Positions 1 through 8,615 of a DNA stretch of 18,837 nucleotides are shown piece after piece (within the stretch, counting starts at the first letter, position 1; each line of letters starts with the position of its first letter). The notes beneath the pieces were generated by a model. It searched no databases. It saw only the letters and a program-made list of their open reading frames with translations, and was not told the origin of the DNA. The translations under genes and the position numbers were made by a program. Origin of the DNA: Flavobacteriaceae bacterium UBA4439. GTDB taxonomy: Bacteria > Bacteroidota > Bacteroidia > Flavobacteriales > Flavobacteriaceae. The DNA lies in NCBI GenBank assembly GCA_002390455.1, contig DGPN01000024.1, positions 1 to 18,837 of the forward strand, written 5' to 3'.

Positions 1-2304
1 ATTGGATTAAACGAATTGGATGTACAAAGCGTTGAAGTAATTCCGGGCCCAGCTTCTGCACTCTACGGAGCGGATGCTTACAAAGGAATCATGTTTTTAA
101 ACAGTAAAAACCCTTTCGAACATGAAGGGATTAGCGCATATTACAGAACAGGGGTTACAGAACAAGAAGTAGCGGGTCAAAATTCCTTTACCGATATAGG
201 CGTTAGACTTGCAACTAAATTAGGTGATAAATGGGCGGTTAAAGCCTCTTTAAATCATAAAAAAGGAACAGAATGGATGCCAGCAGATTACTCTCACCAG
301 GCAATTCCTGGAGGAGAAGTAAATCCCTCTTATTCTAAGTCTGCACCAGACTACAATGGTTTAAATATATATGGAGAAAGGTTTTTCCCAAGCTCTAATA
401 CTTGGGGATTAGTTGGATTGTTAAATCCAGCTGCATCTGCATTAGCTATAGCTGCGCCTGATTACTTTGATGGGGTAATGAGTACAGGATATCAGGATCG
501 TGATTTGATTTCCAACAATGCTGAAAATTCCAAAGGAATGTTTGCTGTACATTTTAGACCCAATGAAAAGACCGAAATTAGTCTTACCTCATTGGTTGGT
601 AGAGGAGACTCACCTCTTCAAGGTTTTGGAAGGTATTCCATGAGAAACATCCAAATCGAACAACACAAACTGCAAATTGATAGTGGAAGATTCAATTTTA
701 GAGCCTACCACACAAGAGAGCAAGATGGCGACAGCTATCAATTATCAGCGGCTGGAGGTTTGTTAGCAAACTCATCCAATTCTAATATTGCAGATCTTAG
801 TTCAGTAGGTCTCGGTTCTTTTAGTGGTTATAGCGGATGGTTTGTAAATTATAACCTTACCTATATGGGGGCTCTAGCTCAAGCCTCTGGTTTAACACCC
901 GACTTTCCTGGGATTCTTGGATTTGTTCAAGGAGTTGTGGCTCCACACATCATGACAGGTGGGACAGACATAAATCAAATTTTTGCTGCAGGAGGTGGAA
1001 CAGGAGCTGCTCACAATGCTGCTCGTCAAGCTGCAAACCAAGGAATGATTCAACCTGGAACTGCTGCATTTGAAACAGCTCTTAATTCCTTTACTTCAAA
1101 GAATTTGCCAGTTGTCCAAGCCGACCCTGGTGCTGGTATTTTCGATGATACCAAAACCTATAATTACGAGTTAAATTATGATTTATCTGATTTGACTGGA
1201 AGTGTCGATTTCTTAGTTGGAGGATCAATGAGAAAGACTGAATTAAATTCTATGGGAACAATTTATTCAGATCAAAATGGTCCCATAGAATACACTGAAA
1301 TGGGAGCCTATGTTCAAGGAGTAACGAATATATTAAATGATAAAGTTAGTCTTACTGGTTCAGTCAGATTGGATAAACATGAGTTTTTTGATGCCAATTT
1401 TACACCTAGATTGGCGGCTTTAATTAATGTTAACGAAAACCAAAATTTCAGACTTTCTTTCCAAACTGGATTTAGAAACCCGACCAACCAAGATCAGTAC
1501 ATTGGTCTTTTTGCGGGCGATGTTACTTTGTTAGGAAGTTCTCCTGACAATATATCCAGATACAATGGAGCAGTAGTTTTATCTAATGGATCTCCTTTTC
1601 AGTTTAACGGAGATTATGTGTTTAACAACTCTTATAATGAAGATGGTACTGCCGCCAGTTTAAAGAACGTTACTGCAGAAAAAATCACCTCTTTAGATGT
1701 GGGATATAGGTTTAAAAAACCTGGCTTTACTTTCGATGTTTCCGCTTATTATAGCGATTACAGTGACAAAATTGGTTCAACTGATGTTTATACTCCTGCT
1801 ATATATCCAGGAGGAGGCACATTAGCAACTTACAGAGATACAGGTCACTTCGCAATTTATCAAGTTGATTCAAATTCAGACGAAGACTTGAAAACTTACG
1901 GACTGAGTGCGGAAATGATTAAAGCCTTGTCTGAAAACTTCATCTTCAATGTAATTTACGATTACAACAAGCTAGACTTTACTCCGTCAGCAGGATCAAA
2001 CTTTGAAGCTGCATTTAATACACCTGAGCACAACCTGAAGGCAGGTTTATTAGGAAACTTCAATAAATTATCTTTCAACCTGTCAAGCAGATATACTTCA
2101 GAGTACTATTATCAAGCTTCGTTTGTGGATGGAATGATTGACGCCAGAACAGTTATCGATGCTCAAGTTTCCTATCAAATTCCTTCTTTAAAAGCCGTTG
2201 TTAAGGTTGGAGGAAACAACTTGGGAGGTAAAGAATATCAAAGTGTACTTGGTGGGGGTAGAATCGGTTCTTTATACTACACTTCAGTCAGTTTTGATTT
2301 CTAA
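1..2304 (+). CDS. TonB-dependent outer-membrane receptor, 5' end missing
   Basis: This is an outer-membrane beta-barrel receptor that would import a ligand using TonB energy. The frame is open from base 1, so the start, signal peptide and most of the plug lie off the left edge. The first visible residues are the end of the plug domain, with the typical VEVIPGPASALYGADA stretch (family form: VEVIRGPxSxLYG) followed by GIMFLNSKNP. The rest, about 740 residues, alternates short aromatic-rich strands with loops, as in a 22-strand barrel, and ends in the aromatic residue of SVSFDF, the usual outer-membrane insertion signal. A Gly/Ala-rich stretch (roughly residues 320-360 of the visible part) looks like a long extracellular loop. 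The substrate cannot be told. No SusD-like partner follows; a terminator comes 21 bases after the stop, so this is the last gene of its transcript. Confidence 0.93.
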   Translation: MGLNELDVQSVEVIPGPASALYGADAYKGIMFLNSKNPFEHEGISAYYRTGVTEQEVAGQNSFTDIGVRLATKLGDKWAVKASLNHKKGTEWMPADYSHQAIPGGEVNPSYSKSAPDYNGLNIYGERFFPSSNTWGLVGLLNPAASALAIAAPDYFDGVMSTGYQDRDLISNNAENSKGMFAVHFRPNEKTEISLTSLVGRGDSPLQGFGRYSMRNIQIEQHKLQIDSGRFNFRAYHTREQDGDSYQLSAAGGLLANSSNSNIADLSSVGLGSFSGYSGWFVNYNLTYMGALAQASGLTPDFPGILGFVQGVVAPHIMTGGTDINQIFAAGGGTGAAHNAARQAANQGMIQPGTAAFETALNSFTSKNLPVVQADPGAGIFDDTKTYNYELNYDLSDLTGSVDFLVGGSMRKTELNSMGTIYSDQNGPIEYTEMGAYVQGVTNILNDKVSLTGSVRLDKHEFFDANFTPRLAALINVNENQNFRLSFQTGFRNPTNQDQYIGLFAGDVTLLGSSPDNISRYNGAVVLSNGSPFQFNGDYVFNNSYNEDGTAASLKNVTAEKITSLDVGYRFKKPGFTFDVSAYYSDYSDKIGSTDVYTPAIYPGGGTLATYRDTGHFAIYQVDSNSDEDLKTYGLSAEMIKALSENFIFNVIYDYNKLDFTPSAGSNFEAAFNTPEHNLKAGLLGNFNKLSFNLSSRYTSEYYYQASFVDGMIDARTVIDAQVSYQIPSLKAVVKVGGNNLGGKEYQSVLGGGRIGSLYYTSVSFDF

Positions 2305-2325
2305 TTTACACTGTTTTAAATTTTT

Positions 2326-2355
2326 AAAAAGAGCCCAGTTGGGCTCTTTTTTTTT
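2326..2355 (+). terminator. Rho-independent terminator of the TonB receptor gene
   Basis: AAAAAGAGCCC, loop AGTT, then GGGCTCTTTTT, continuing into a nine-base T run. The stem is perfect over 11 pairs (7 without the A/T flank). It closes the upstream receptor transcript. The interval between here and atpD (2356-2563) is AT-rich and holds only the promoter box at 2525. Confidence 0.93.
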
Positions 2356-2524
2356 GGATTAAGGTTAAAAAATTAAAAGAAAAAGAAGCAGTTATGTTTT
2401 AGAGAGAATGCAATCAAACCCGATTTTTATTTCGTTTTCAACATTGTTTTACAATATCTTTCAAAGATTTTCTTTTTTCAATTTAAAAGTGGCAAACAGA
2501 TGCCCGTAATAATATGGTATACAT

Positions 2525-2532
2525 TATATTTG
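2525..2532 (+). promoter_or_regulatory. Candidate -7 promoter box of atpD
   Basis: TATATTTG matches the Bacteroidetes sigma factor -7 consensus TAnnTTTG exactly and lies 31 bases before the atpD start. No clear TTG -33 element is visible at the usual distance. The leader to the ATG is A/T-only in most positions and has no Shine-Dalgarno site, as expected in this phylum. Confidence 0.55.
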
Positions 2533-2563
2533 CACACTAAAATTAAATTAAAATATTACCTCA

Positions 2564-4075
2564 ATGGCACAATCAATCGGCACCGTTTCACAAATCATTG
2601 GTCCTGTAGTAGATGTAACATTTTCCGGAGAAGACAATGCACTTCCCAAAATATATGACTCTCTTATTATTTCAAAGGAGGACGGCAACCAATTGGTACT
2701 TGAAGTCCAATCTCATGTTGGAGAGAATACCGTAAGAACCGTATCCATGGACTCCACAGACGGGTTGAGCCGAGGGACTGAAGCCAAAGCGACTGGAAGT
2801 CCCATCCAGATGCCCATTGGCGAGGAGGTTTACGGAAGACTATTCAACGTAATCGGAGATGCCATTGACGGACTGGGAAATTTGCCCAAAGAAAATGAAA
2901 ATGGGATGTCCATCCACCGACAAGCGCCTGCTTTTGAAGACCTTTCTACTTCTACGGAAGTTCTTTTTACAGGGATCAAGGTCATTGACTTGATTGAGCC
3001 CTATGCCAAAGGAGGAAAGATTGGATTGTTTGGAGGTGCTGGAGTAGGTAAGACCGTATTGATTCAAGAATTGATTAACAACATTGCCAAAGGACACGGA
3101 GGACTTTCTGTATTTGCTGGAGTAGGGGAAAGAACAAGAGAAGGAAATGACCTTTTGCGTGAGATGCTAGAATCAGGAATTATAAAATACGGAGATGACT
3201 TTTTACACTCCATGGAAGAAGGTGGTTGGGATTTGTCCAAAGTGGACAAAAAAGCCATGCTTGACTCCAAAGCGACATTTGTTTTTGGACAGATGAACGA
3301 GCCCCCTGGAGCAAGAGCTCGTGTTGCACTCTCAGGCCTAACCATTGCAGAGTATTTTAGGGATGGTGCAGGAGATGGACAAGGTAAAGACGTTCTTTTC
3401 TTTGTCGATAACATTTTCCGATTTACTCAAGCCGGTTCTGAGGTTTCGGCCCTTTTGGGACGTATGCCCTCGGCAGTAGGTTATCAGCCCACATTGGCCA
3501 CCGAAATGGGTGCAATGCAAGAAAGAATTACCTCCACCAAAAAAGGATCCATTACATCAGTACAAGCCGTATATGTGCCAGCGGATGACTTGACAGACCC
3601 TGCTCCTGCAACCACTTTCGCTCACTTGGATGCTACCACAGTATTGTCTCGTAAAATTGCTGAGTTGGGAATTTATCCTGCCGTAGATCCTCTCGATTCT
3701 ACCTCTAGGATTTTGACTGCAGACATCTTGGGCGACGAACATTACAACTGTGCCCAAAGGGTAAAAGAATTATTACAACGCTATAAAGAACTGCAAGACA
3801 TCATTGCCATTTTGGGAATGGAAGAGCTTTCAGAAGAAGACAAATTGGCGGTGTATAGAGCGAGAAGGGTACAACGTTTCCTCTCTCAGCCTTTCCATGT
3901 TGCAGAGCAATTTACTGGAATTCCCGGAGTATTGGTGGACATCAAAGAGACCATCAAAGGATTCAATATGATCATGGACGGTGAGTTAGACCACCTTCCT
4001 GAAGCAGCCTTTAACCTTAAAGGAACCATCGAAGATGCCATCGAGGCCGGTGAAAAAATGTTAGCTGAAGTATAA
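2564..4075 (+). CDS. atpD: F1Fo ATP synthase subunit beta
   Basis: Catalytic subunit of the F1 sector, which makes ATP from ADP and phosphate on the cytoplasmic face of the inner membrane. The 503 residues start with the N-terminal beta-barrel domain (IGPVVDVTF). The Walker A loop GGAGVGKT is at 157-164, the GERTREGN segment at 188-195, then the Walker B region VLFFVDNIFRF and the ALLGRMPSAVGYQPTLATEMG-type conserved stretch. It is about 40 residues longer than E. coli AtpD. Most of the excess is an extra segment after LLREMLESG (about residues 205-235, containing GWDLSK), which I recall as typical for Bacteroidetes. atpC overlaps the stop codon by one base, so the two are one unit. The other ATP synthase subunits are not here; in flavobacteria they usually lie elsewhere. 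Confidence 0.98.
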   Translation: MAQSIGTVSQIIGPVVDVTFSGEDNALPKIYDSLIISKEDGNQLVLEVQSHVGENTVRTVSMDSTDGLSRGTEAKATGSPIQMPIGEEVYGRLFNVIGDAIDGLGNLPKENENGMSIHRQAPAFEDLSTSTEVLFTGIKVIDLIEPYAKGGKIGLFGGAGVGKTVLIQELINNIAKGHGGLSVFAGVGERTREGNDLLREMLESGIIKYGDDFLHSMEEGGWDLSKVDKKAMLDSKATFVFGQMNEPPGARARVALSGLTIAEYFRDGAGDGQGKDVLFFVDNIFRFTQAGSEVSALLGRMPSAVGYQPTLATEMGAMQERITSTKKGSITSVQAVYVPADDLTDPAPATTFAHLDATTVLSRKIAELGIYPAVDPLDSTSRILTADILGDEHYNCAQRVKELLQRYKELQDIIAILGMEELSEEDKLAVYRARRVQRFLSQPFHVAEQFTGIPGVLVDIKETIKGFNMIMDGELDHLPEAAFNLKGTIEDAIEAGEKMLAEV

Positions 4076-4353
4076 TGCACTTAGAAATTGTATCCCCTGA
4101 GGCCACCTTGTTTAGTGGTGAAGTAGAGTCCGTAATCGTTCCTGGAACTACCGGGTCCTTTCAGATGCTCAATAATCACGCTCCCATTGTCTCCACACTC
4201 AAAGAAGGAACTGTAATGATTTCAGGTAAAATGGACTTGGACCCAACAGTGAAAGACAAGTTCAAGATGCAAGATGCCAATACAACACTATTTGATATTA
4301 ACTCTGGAACAGTCGAAATGAGAAATAATAAATTAATTCTGTTAGCAGATTAA
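4075..4353 (+). CDS. atpC: F1Fo ATP synthase subunit epsilon, short form
   Basis: Epsilon is part of the central stalk that couples rotation to catalysis. The 92 residues cover the N-terminal beta-sandwich only: LEIVSPEATLFSGEVESVIVPG at the start, then the conserved GSFQMLNNHAPIVSTLKEG stretch, ending at the last strand (MRNNKLILLAD). The C-terminal two-helix domain of E. coli epsilon (about 139 residues), which can insert into F1 and inhibit ATP hydrolysis, is absent. Short epsilon chains are common in flavobacteria. The ATG shares its A with the last base of the atpD stop codon (TAATG), so translation is probably coupled. Confidence 0.95.
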   Translation: MHLEIVSPEATLFSGEVESVIVPGTTGSFQMLNNHAPIVSTLKEGTVMISGKMDLDPTVKDKFKMQDANTTLFDINSGTVEMRNNKLILLAD

Positions 4354-4379
4354 TTTTACTCATCAAATTCTTATTGAAC

Positions 4380-6224
4380 ATGATAAAAATTCAAGTGATT
4401 TTAATCTTGTCCCTTGTTTTTTTGTTCATTGGGGTCAAAGCCCAAAATAATGGTAAAACAGATTCCCTATACATTCACAATTTGAACGAGGTGGTTATTT
4501 CCTCTAATCGGATTGAAACACCACTAACTCAAAACTCCAAGACCGTTCAAATCATCACCGCCCAACAGATTCGTCAATCGGGTGTAACCCATTTGGTCGA
4601 TCTGTTGCAACAAATTGCTGGGATTGATATCAAAAGAAGGGGAGCTGGTGCTGCTCAGGCCGACCTTAATATTCGTGGAGGGACATTTGATCAATCCCTT
4701 TTACTGATCGATGGGGTTAAATTAGACGACTCCCAAACTGGTCATCATACACTAAATTTTCTTCCCCCTCCTCAAATGGTTGAACGCATCGAAATCATCA
4801 AAGGATCTGCCGCAAGGATCTATGGTCAAAATGCTTTTACAGGAGCTATAAATATAGTAACCAAAAAAGAGACGCCTAAAACACTGACTTTGGATTTACA
4901 AAAAGGGAACTATGACCAAACCAACGGTTCAATTTTTGTAGGCAATACCACCGAAAAGACCAGTGTTCTCGGATTTGTTTCCAGAAATACCTCCGATGGC
5001 TATCGCTACAATACTGACTACGATTACAATCAATTTTTCGTCAAATCCAGTTTTAATCGCCACAAAACACCCTTGGATTTAATCGCAACCTACTCGGGAC
5101 GAAAGTTTGGGGCCAACGGATTTTATGCTACTCCTTCGGCAGTTGACCAATATGAGGAAACCCAAGCCAGTTTGGTGTCATTGTCTCAAAGATTCAGTAA
5201 AGGGGCTTGGATTTTTAAACCTAAAGTCTATTGGCGTAGGGGACAGGACATGTACGAATACATTCGCAACAAACCCGAAATATATCGTAACCTACATGTA
5301 ACCAATAAATTAGGAACAGCTTTTGACACCTCTTTGGCTTCGGACTTGGGATTGACGGGTATGGGCATCGATATTTCTCGCGTCAGCATTCGCAGTAACA
5401 ATTTGGGGGATCGCAGTCGAACGATGATCAATCTCTTTTTGGAACACCGATTCTATCTGTTCAACAAAAGTATAGACATCACCCCAGGTATAGCGGCCAA
5501 CTATTTCTCCGACTTTGGAAGTCACAGTTTCCCTGGGATCGATTTGGGTTGGCAGATGGATCCCAATCTCCGACTCTATGCCAATATGGGAGCTACCTTC
5601 CGTATTCCCACTTTTACCGACCTTTATTATTCGGACAGAAACACTTTGGGCAACGCAGATTTAAAGCCTGAAAAAGCGATTTCTAACGAAATAGGCTTAC
5701 GCTTTATCAGTCCCAAAGTCAGTGTATCTTTAGCTTTCTACAGTCGAAAAGCCAAAAACCTTATAGACTTTGTTAAAAACAGTAATGACGATAACATTCC
5801 CTTTACTGCCGAAAATATACAACAGGTCAATACTGAAGGAATCGATTTCGAACTCATACACAGAATTCAGCTCTACTCCTTAAATCACGAATTTAAAATC
5901 AGTTACTCCTATTTGAAAAACAATTTGGAAAACAGTGGCTTCAACTTCTCTCGATATTCTATTAATAACGATTTAAAACATCATTTTGTTGGGAGTTACA
6001 ATTTACCCATCACGGAAGACATTAATCTCTATCTCGTTTATAAATACGTAGAGAGGTTTTCTGGCGATGTTTATTCAGTAGTTGACTCATCTGCTCGTTG
6101 GAGGCACAAATCATTTGAAATAGGGTTGTATTTCAATAATATTTTCAATACAGAATATTGGGAGTCGAATTTGGTTCCGATGCCAAAAGGGAATGGGCTT
6201 TTGGGATTGCGCTATTCCTTTTGA
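4380..6224 (+). CDS. BtuB-like TonB-dependent receptor
   Basis: Outer-membrane TonB-dependent receptor of 614 residues, close to E. coli BtuB in size. I chose the ATG at 4380 over an in-frame TTG two codons upstream because it opens a clean signal peptide (MIKIQVILILSLVFLFIGVKAQ, probable cleavage before Gln22). The mature protein begins with a short linker and a TonB-box-like region (LNEVVISSNRIETP). The plug follows, with LLQQIAGIDIKRRG, NIRGGTFDQSLLLIDGVKL and VERIEIIKGSAARIYGQNAFTGAINIVTK. The barrel ends in GLLGLRYSF with a terminal Phe. It lies 26 bases after atpC with no terminator between, so read-through from atpD-atpC is possible. Its stop overlaps the convergent recX gene by 13 bases. 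Vitamin B12 or another chelate is possible as ligand; no cobalamin riboswitch or BtuCDF gene is nearby to support that. Confidence 0.92.
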   Translation: MIKIQVILILSLVFLFIGVKAQNNGKTDSLYIHNLNEVVISSNRIETPLTQNSKTVQIITAQQIRQSGVTHLVDLLQQIAGIDIKRRGAGAAQADLNIRGGTFDQSLLLIDGVKLDDSQTGHHTLNFLPPPQMVERIEIIKGSAARIYGQNAFTGAINIVTKKETPKTLTLDLQKGNYDQTNGSIFVGNTTEKTSVLGFVSRNTSDGYRYNTDYDYNQFFVKSSFNRHKTPLDLIATYSGRKFGANGFYATPSAVDQYEETQASLVSLSQRFSKGAWIFKPKVYWRRGQDMYEYIRNKPEIYRNLHVTNKLGTAFDTSLASDLGLTGMGIDISRVSIRSNNLGDRSRTMINLFLEHRFYLFNKSIDITPGIAANYFSDFGSHSFPGIDLGWQMDPNLRLYANMGATFRIPTFTDLYYSDRNTLGNADLKPEKAISNEIGLRFISPKVSVSLAFYSRKAKNLIDFVKNSNDDNIPFTAENIQQVNTEGIDFELIHRIQLYSLNHEFKISYSYLKNNLENSGFNFSRYSINNDLKHHFVGSYNLPITEDINLYLVYKYVERFSGDVYSVVDSSARWRHKSFEIGLYFNNIFNTEYWESNLVPMPKGNGLLGLRYSF

Positions 6225-6691
6225 TGTTCCAGTCTTAGGATATTTTCCATAATCAGTTCTGTCTCCCAACCTCGGTACTGCATAGCATTCCAAACCTTTT
6301 TCTTTTGCTCTGCCAATGGACGATGACGATGGGCTTCCCAAAATTTTTCTACTAGGGCCTGACCACATTCCCAGTAGTCTTTATCAGAAATTTCCTTCAT
6401 TGCATTTTTGATATTCCAATCCGAAATATGACGTTGTTTCAGTTCTCTGTATAATCGTCTTTTCCCCCACTTTTTGATGCTGAATTTTCCACGGACAAAG
6501 TGTTCTGCAAAACGGGTTTCGTTCAGATAATTTTGCTCAATCAAATGAGAAATTACAGTATCCATAGGGGTTCCGAATATGCCCAGATCTTTGAGCTTCT
6601 GAGACACCTCTTGATGACAACGCTCTTGATAGGCGCAATAATGTTCTAATTTTTTTTGGATTTCTATTAAGGGAATTCCGGAATTGGTCAT
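6212..6691 (-). CDS. recX: RecX, RecA regulator
   Basis: RecX binds RecA filaments and limits their growth, tempering recombination and the SOS response. The 159 residues match family size (166 in E. coli) and its all-helical three-repeat layout. Recognisable parts are YCAYQERCHQEVSQKLKDLG, HLIEQNYLNETRFAEHFVRGKF, the KWGKRRLYRELKQRHIS segment and a last repeat with QYRGWETELI. The ATG at 6691 is preferred over an in-frame TTG five codons upstream. The 3' end overlaps the convergent BtuB-like gene by 13 bases, so the two transcripts are antisense at their tails. recA is not in the window. A small inverted repeat (6707-6726) lies 15 bases before the start. Confidence 0.9.
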   Translation of the reverse strand: MTNSGIPLIEIQKKLEHYCAYQERCHQEVSQKLKDLGIFGTPMDTVISHLIEQNYLNETRFAEHFVRGKFSIKKWGKRRLYRELKQRHISDWNIKNAMKEISDKDYWECGQALVEKFWEAHRHRPLAEQKKKVWNAMQYRGWETELIMENILRLEHQKE

Positions 6692-6706
6692 GGCCAAAAT
6701 TAACAA

Positions 6707-6726
6707 GTTTTTGGAGCTTCAAAAAC
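6707..6726 (-). repeat. Inverted repeat in the recX leader
   Basis: GTTTTTG, six-base loop GAGCTT, CAAAAAC: a perfect 7-pair stem in the 82 bases between recX and the divergent THX gene. It could be an operator or an RNA hairpin for recX. I see no known SOS-box sequence in it. Confidence 0.4.
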
Positions 6727-6773
6727 AGCTTCACATTTTATTTGATTAAATTAAAGTCTCAAATCTTTAAATT

Positions 6774-6884
6774 ATGGGCAAAGGCGACAAAAAGACAAAA
6801 AGAGGTAAAATCATTAAAGGATCGAATGGGGTGCGGCGTCCTAAAAAGCGAAAGACCAGATTAACGACTCCTGCTAAGGCATAA
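6774..6884 (+). CDS. Small-subunit ribosomal protein, THX family (36 aa)
   Basis: A 36-residue, strongly basic protein: MGKGDKKTKRGKIIKGSNGV then RRPKKRKTRLTTPAKA. The MGKGDKKTxRGKIxxGSxGxxRP pattern is that of the Thx/bTHX family, which binds 16S rRNA in the head of the 30S subunit in Thermus and is widespread in Bacteroidetes. It is easily missed because of its length. It stands alone between divergent recX and a terminator that starts two bases after its stop. Its promoter is unclear; ATTTTATTTG near 6736-6745 is only a near match to the TAnnTTTG box. The terminator and the clear family pattern both support a real gene. Confidence 0.88.
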   Translation: MGKGDKKTKRGKIIKGSNGVRRPKKRKTRLTTPAKA

Positions 6885-6886
6885 AA

Positions 6887-6914
6887 AAAACCGCCCTGAT
6901 GTCAGGGCGGTTTT
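6887..6914. terminator. Bidirectional terminator between the THX gene and RNase E/G
   Basis: AAAACCGCCCTGA, loop TG, TCAGGGCGGTTTT: a perfect 13-pair stem with an A run on the left and T run on the right. It can therefore end the plus-strand THX transcript and the minus-strand RNase E/G transcript, whose stop codon lies four bases away. Confidence 0.93.
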
Positions 6915-6917
6915 CGG

Positions 6918-8477
6918 TTATTTGGTTCGGAGTAGTCTTCTGTTTTGATCCAAAAAACGGAACTCCAAATAAAGGTAAGCATCACGGGGTACAATGCGTA
7001 CCCACTTTTTGTGTTTAAAATACCAGCTTACCCGGATGGAGGGGAAACCGCTGGTTAGATAGGCAGCGACAAAAGGGTGAAGGTGCAATTGCAACTGTTT
7101 TTTTTTGTTCTGCCTGTGCTCGACAATTTTGTCAAGCTCTGCGTTGATTTTGTCTATTAAAATAATGGGAGCTTCAACCTCACCATTTTTGTTGGGATTG
7201 AGTTCTCGTGTTTTAATATTCATCTCGGGGCGAACCCTTTGACGGGTGATTTGGATCAATCCAAATCGCGAAGGTGGCAGAATTTTATGTTTGGTTCTGT
7301 CACTTTCCATCTCCTTTCGAAGATGTTCAAATAATTTTTTTCGATTTTCGTTGGTATTCAGATCGATAAAGTCGACCACAATAATACCTCCCATGTCTCT
7401 TAATCTTAATTGTCTGGCAATTTCACTTGCAGCAATCAGATTGACCTCCAAGGCGGTTTGTTCTTGTGATTTGGCCTTGTTGGATCTATTCCCACTGTTA
7501 ACGTCTATAACATGTAGTGCCTCGGTGTGTTCTATAACTAAATAGGCACCTTTTTGCATAGAAACAGTCGTGCCAAATGCAGTTTTGATTTGCCTTTCGA
7601 CTCCAAAATGATCAAAAATGGGTGTGGATTTATTTTTGAAATACTTGACGATATTTACTTTATCGGGGGCAATGGTTTTCAAGTAATCTTTAATTTCCAC
7701 TAACATTTCGGGATCATCCACGTGGATGCCTGTAAAATCGTTGTCGAAAATATCTCTCAATATAGAGGAGGATCGATTGATCTCACCAAGAATCTTGGTA
7801 GGGTATTGATCTACTTTGACAAATTTCTCACACAAGTTTTTCCATCTGCTGAGCAATTGCTCTAAATCGGCATCGAGTTCTTTGACCTTTTGATCTTTAG
7901 CGACAGTTCTTATGATGACACCAAAGCCTTTGGGTCGGATGCTTTTGACCAGCTTTTTTAATCGATTTTTTTCGGCATTACTTTCGATTTTTTGTGAAAT
8001 CGAAATGCGATCTGAAAAGGGAATTAGTACCATGAATCTGCCCGCAAGGGACAATTCTGAGCTGACCCTCGGTCCTTTTGTGGAAATGGGTTCCTTGACA
8101 ATCTGAACAAGAATCTGTTGTTGGGTCTTTAGATAATCTTGTACGGATCCGTCCTTGGGTATTTCTTTTTCAAAACGAAAATTCTTTAAAGAGTAATCTT
8201 TGGTTCTACCTGAGCTTACCTGTTTAAAATATTTTAATAAAGTAGGAAGGTTGGGTCCTAAATCATGATAGTGTAAAAAACCATCTTTTTCATGACCTAC
8301 GCCAACAAAAGCAGCGTTGAGACCAGATACTGGCTTTCTAATCTTGGCAGCATAAATGTCACCAACAGAAAACTTATTATTATCTACTTCTTTATTGAGC
8401 TCAATTAACTTTCCATCCTTGAGCAGTGCAAAATCAACAGCAGAGGAATTCGATCGTATAATCAGTTCTTTATTCAC
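6918..8477 (-). CDS. rng: Ribonuclease E/G family endoribonuclease
   Basis: Single-strand endoribonuclease for rRNA maturation and mRNA decay. Order: an N-terminal S1 RNA-binding domain (VGDIYAAKIRKPVSGLNAAFVGVG, GFLHYHDLG) carrying a basic insert; the PISTKGPRVSSELSLAGRF block; and the DNase I-like catalytic part with metal ligands in HVIDVNSG and in IIVVDFIDLN. The C-terminal region resembles RNase G. The Zn-link CPxC motif of the E. coli enzymes is missing: the equivalent place reads NPNKNGEVEAP, and the whole chain has only one Cys. I use the GTG at 8477 because the protein then starts VNKELIIRSNSS, where I recall flavobacterial homologues starting (MNKELIIRS). An in-frame ATG at 8504 would add nine residues without family support. 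It is last in a minus-strand series after HU and the bS22-like gene. Confidence 0.93.
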   Translation of the reverse strand: MNKELIIRSNSSAVDFALLKDGKLIELNKEVDNNKFSVGDIYAAKIRKPVSGLNAAFVGVGHEKDGFLHYHDLGPNLPTLLKYFKQVSSGRTKDYSLKNFRFEKEIPKDGSVQDYLKTQQQILVQIVKEPISTKGPRVSSELSLAGRFMVLIPFSDRISISQKIESNAEKNRLKKLVKSIRPKGFGVIIRTVAKDQKVKELDADLEQLLSRWKNLCEKFVKVDQYPTKILGEINRSSSILRDIFDNDFTGIHVDDPEMLVEIKDYLKTIAPDKVNIVKYFKNKSTPIFDHFGVERQIKTAFGTTVSMQKGAYLVIEHTEALHVIDVNSGNRSNKAKSQEQTALEVNLIAASEIARQLRLRDMGGIIVVDFIDLNTNENRKKLFEHLRKEMESDRTKHKILPPSRFGLIQITRQRVRPEMNIKTRELNPNKNGEVEAPIILIDKINAELDKIVEHRQNKKKQLQLHLHPFVAAYLTSGFPSIRVSWYFKHKKWVRIVPRDAYLYLEFRFLDQNRRLLRTK

Positions 8478-8532
8478 TCTGATGAATTTTAGATACGACA
8501 CCATACAGTGTGTCGTTGTTAAACAATAAATA

Positions 8533-8569
8533 TTCAGGATTTTCCTGAAGATACTGACTGAGCAGTATC
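8533..8569 (-). promoter_or_regulatory. Two hairpins touching end to end upstream of RNase E/G
   Basis: TTCAGGA-TTT-TCCTGAA (8533-8549) is followed without a gap by GATACTG-ACTGAG-CAGTATC (8550-8569). Both stems are perfect over 7 pairs. They lie between the bS22-like gene and RNase E/G. A near match to the -7 box (GATATTTG on the minus strand, 8569-8576) abuts them. They could therefore be leader structures, operator palindromes, or a weak end for the upstream transcript. No long T run follows on either strand. Confidence 0.55.
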
Positions 8570-8615
8570 AAATATCAATGAACTTTGGATATGTTTTTGA
8601 GTGTATTACCAAACA

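Noticed and set aside
3064..3414. Minus-strand frames opposite atpD.
   Set aside because: They mirror conserved atpD codons; no start context or family similarity.
4380..6224. A cobalamin riboswitch before the BtuB-like receptor.
   Set aside because: Only 26 bases separate it from atpC, far too short for that riboswitch.
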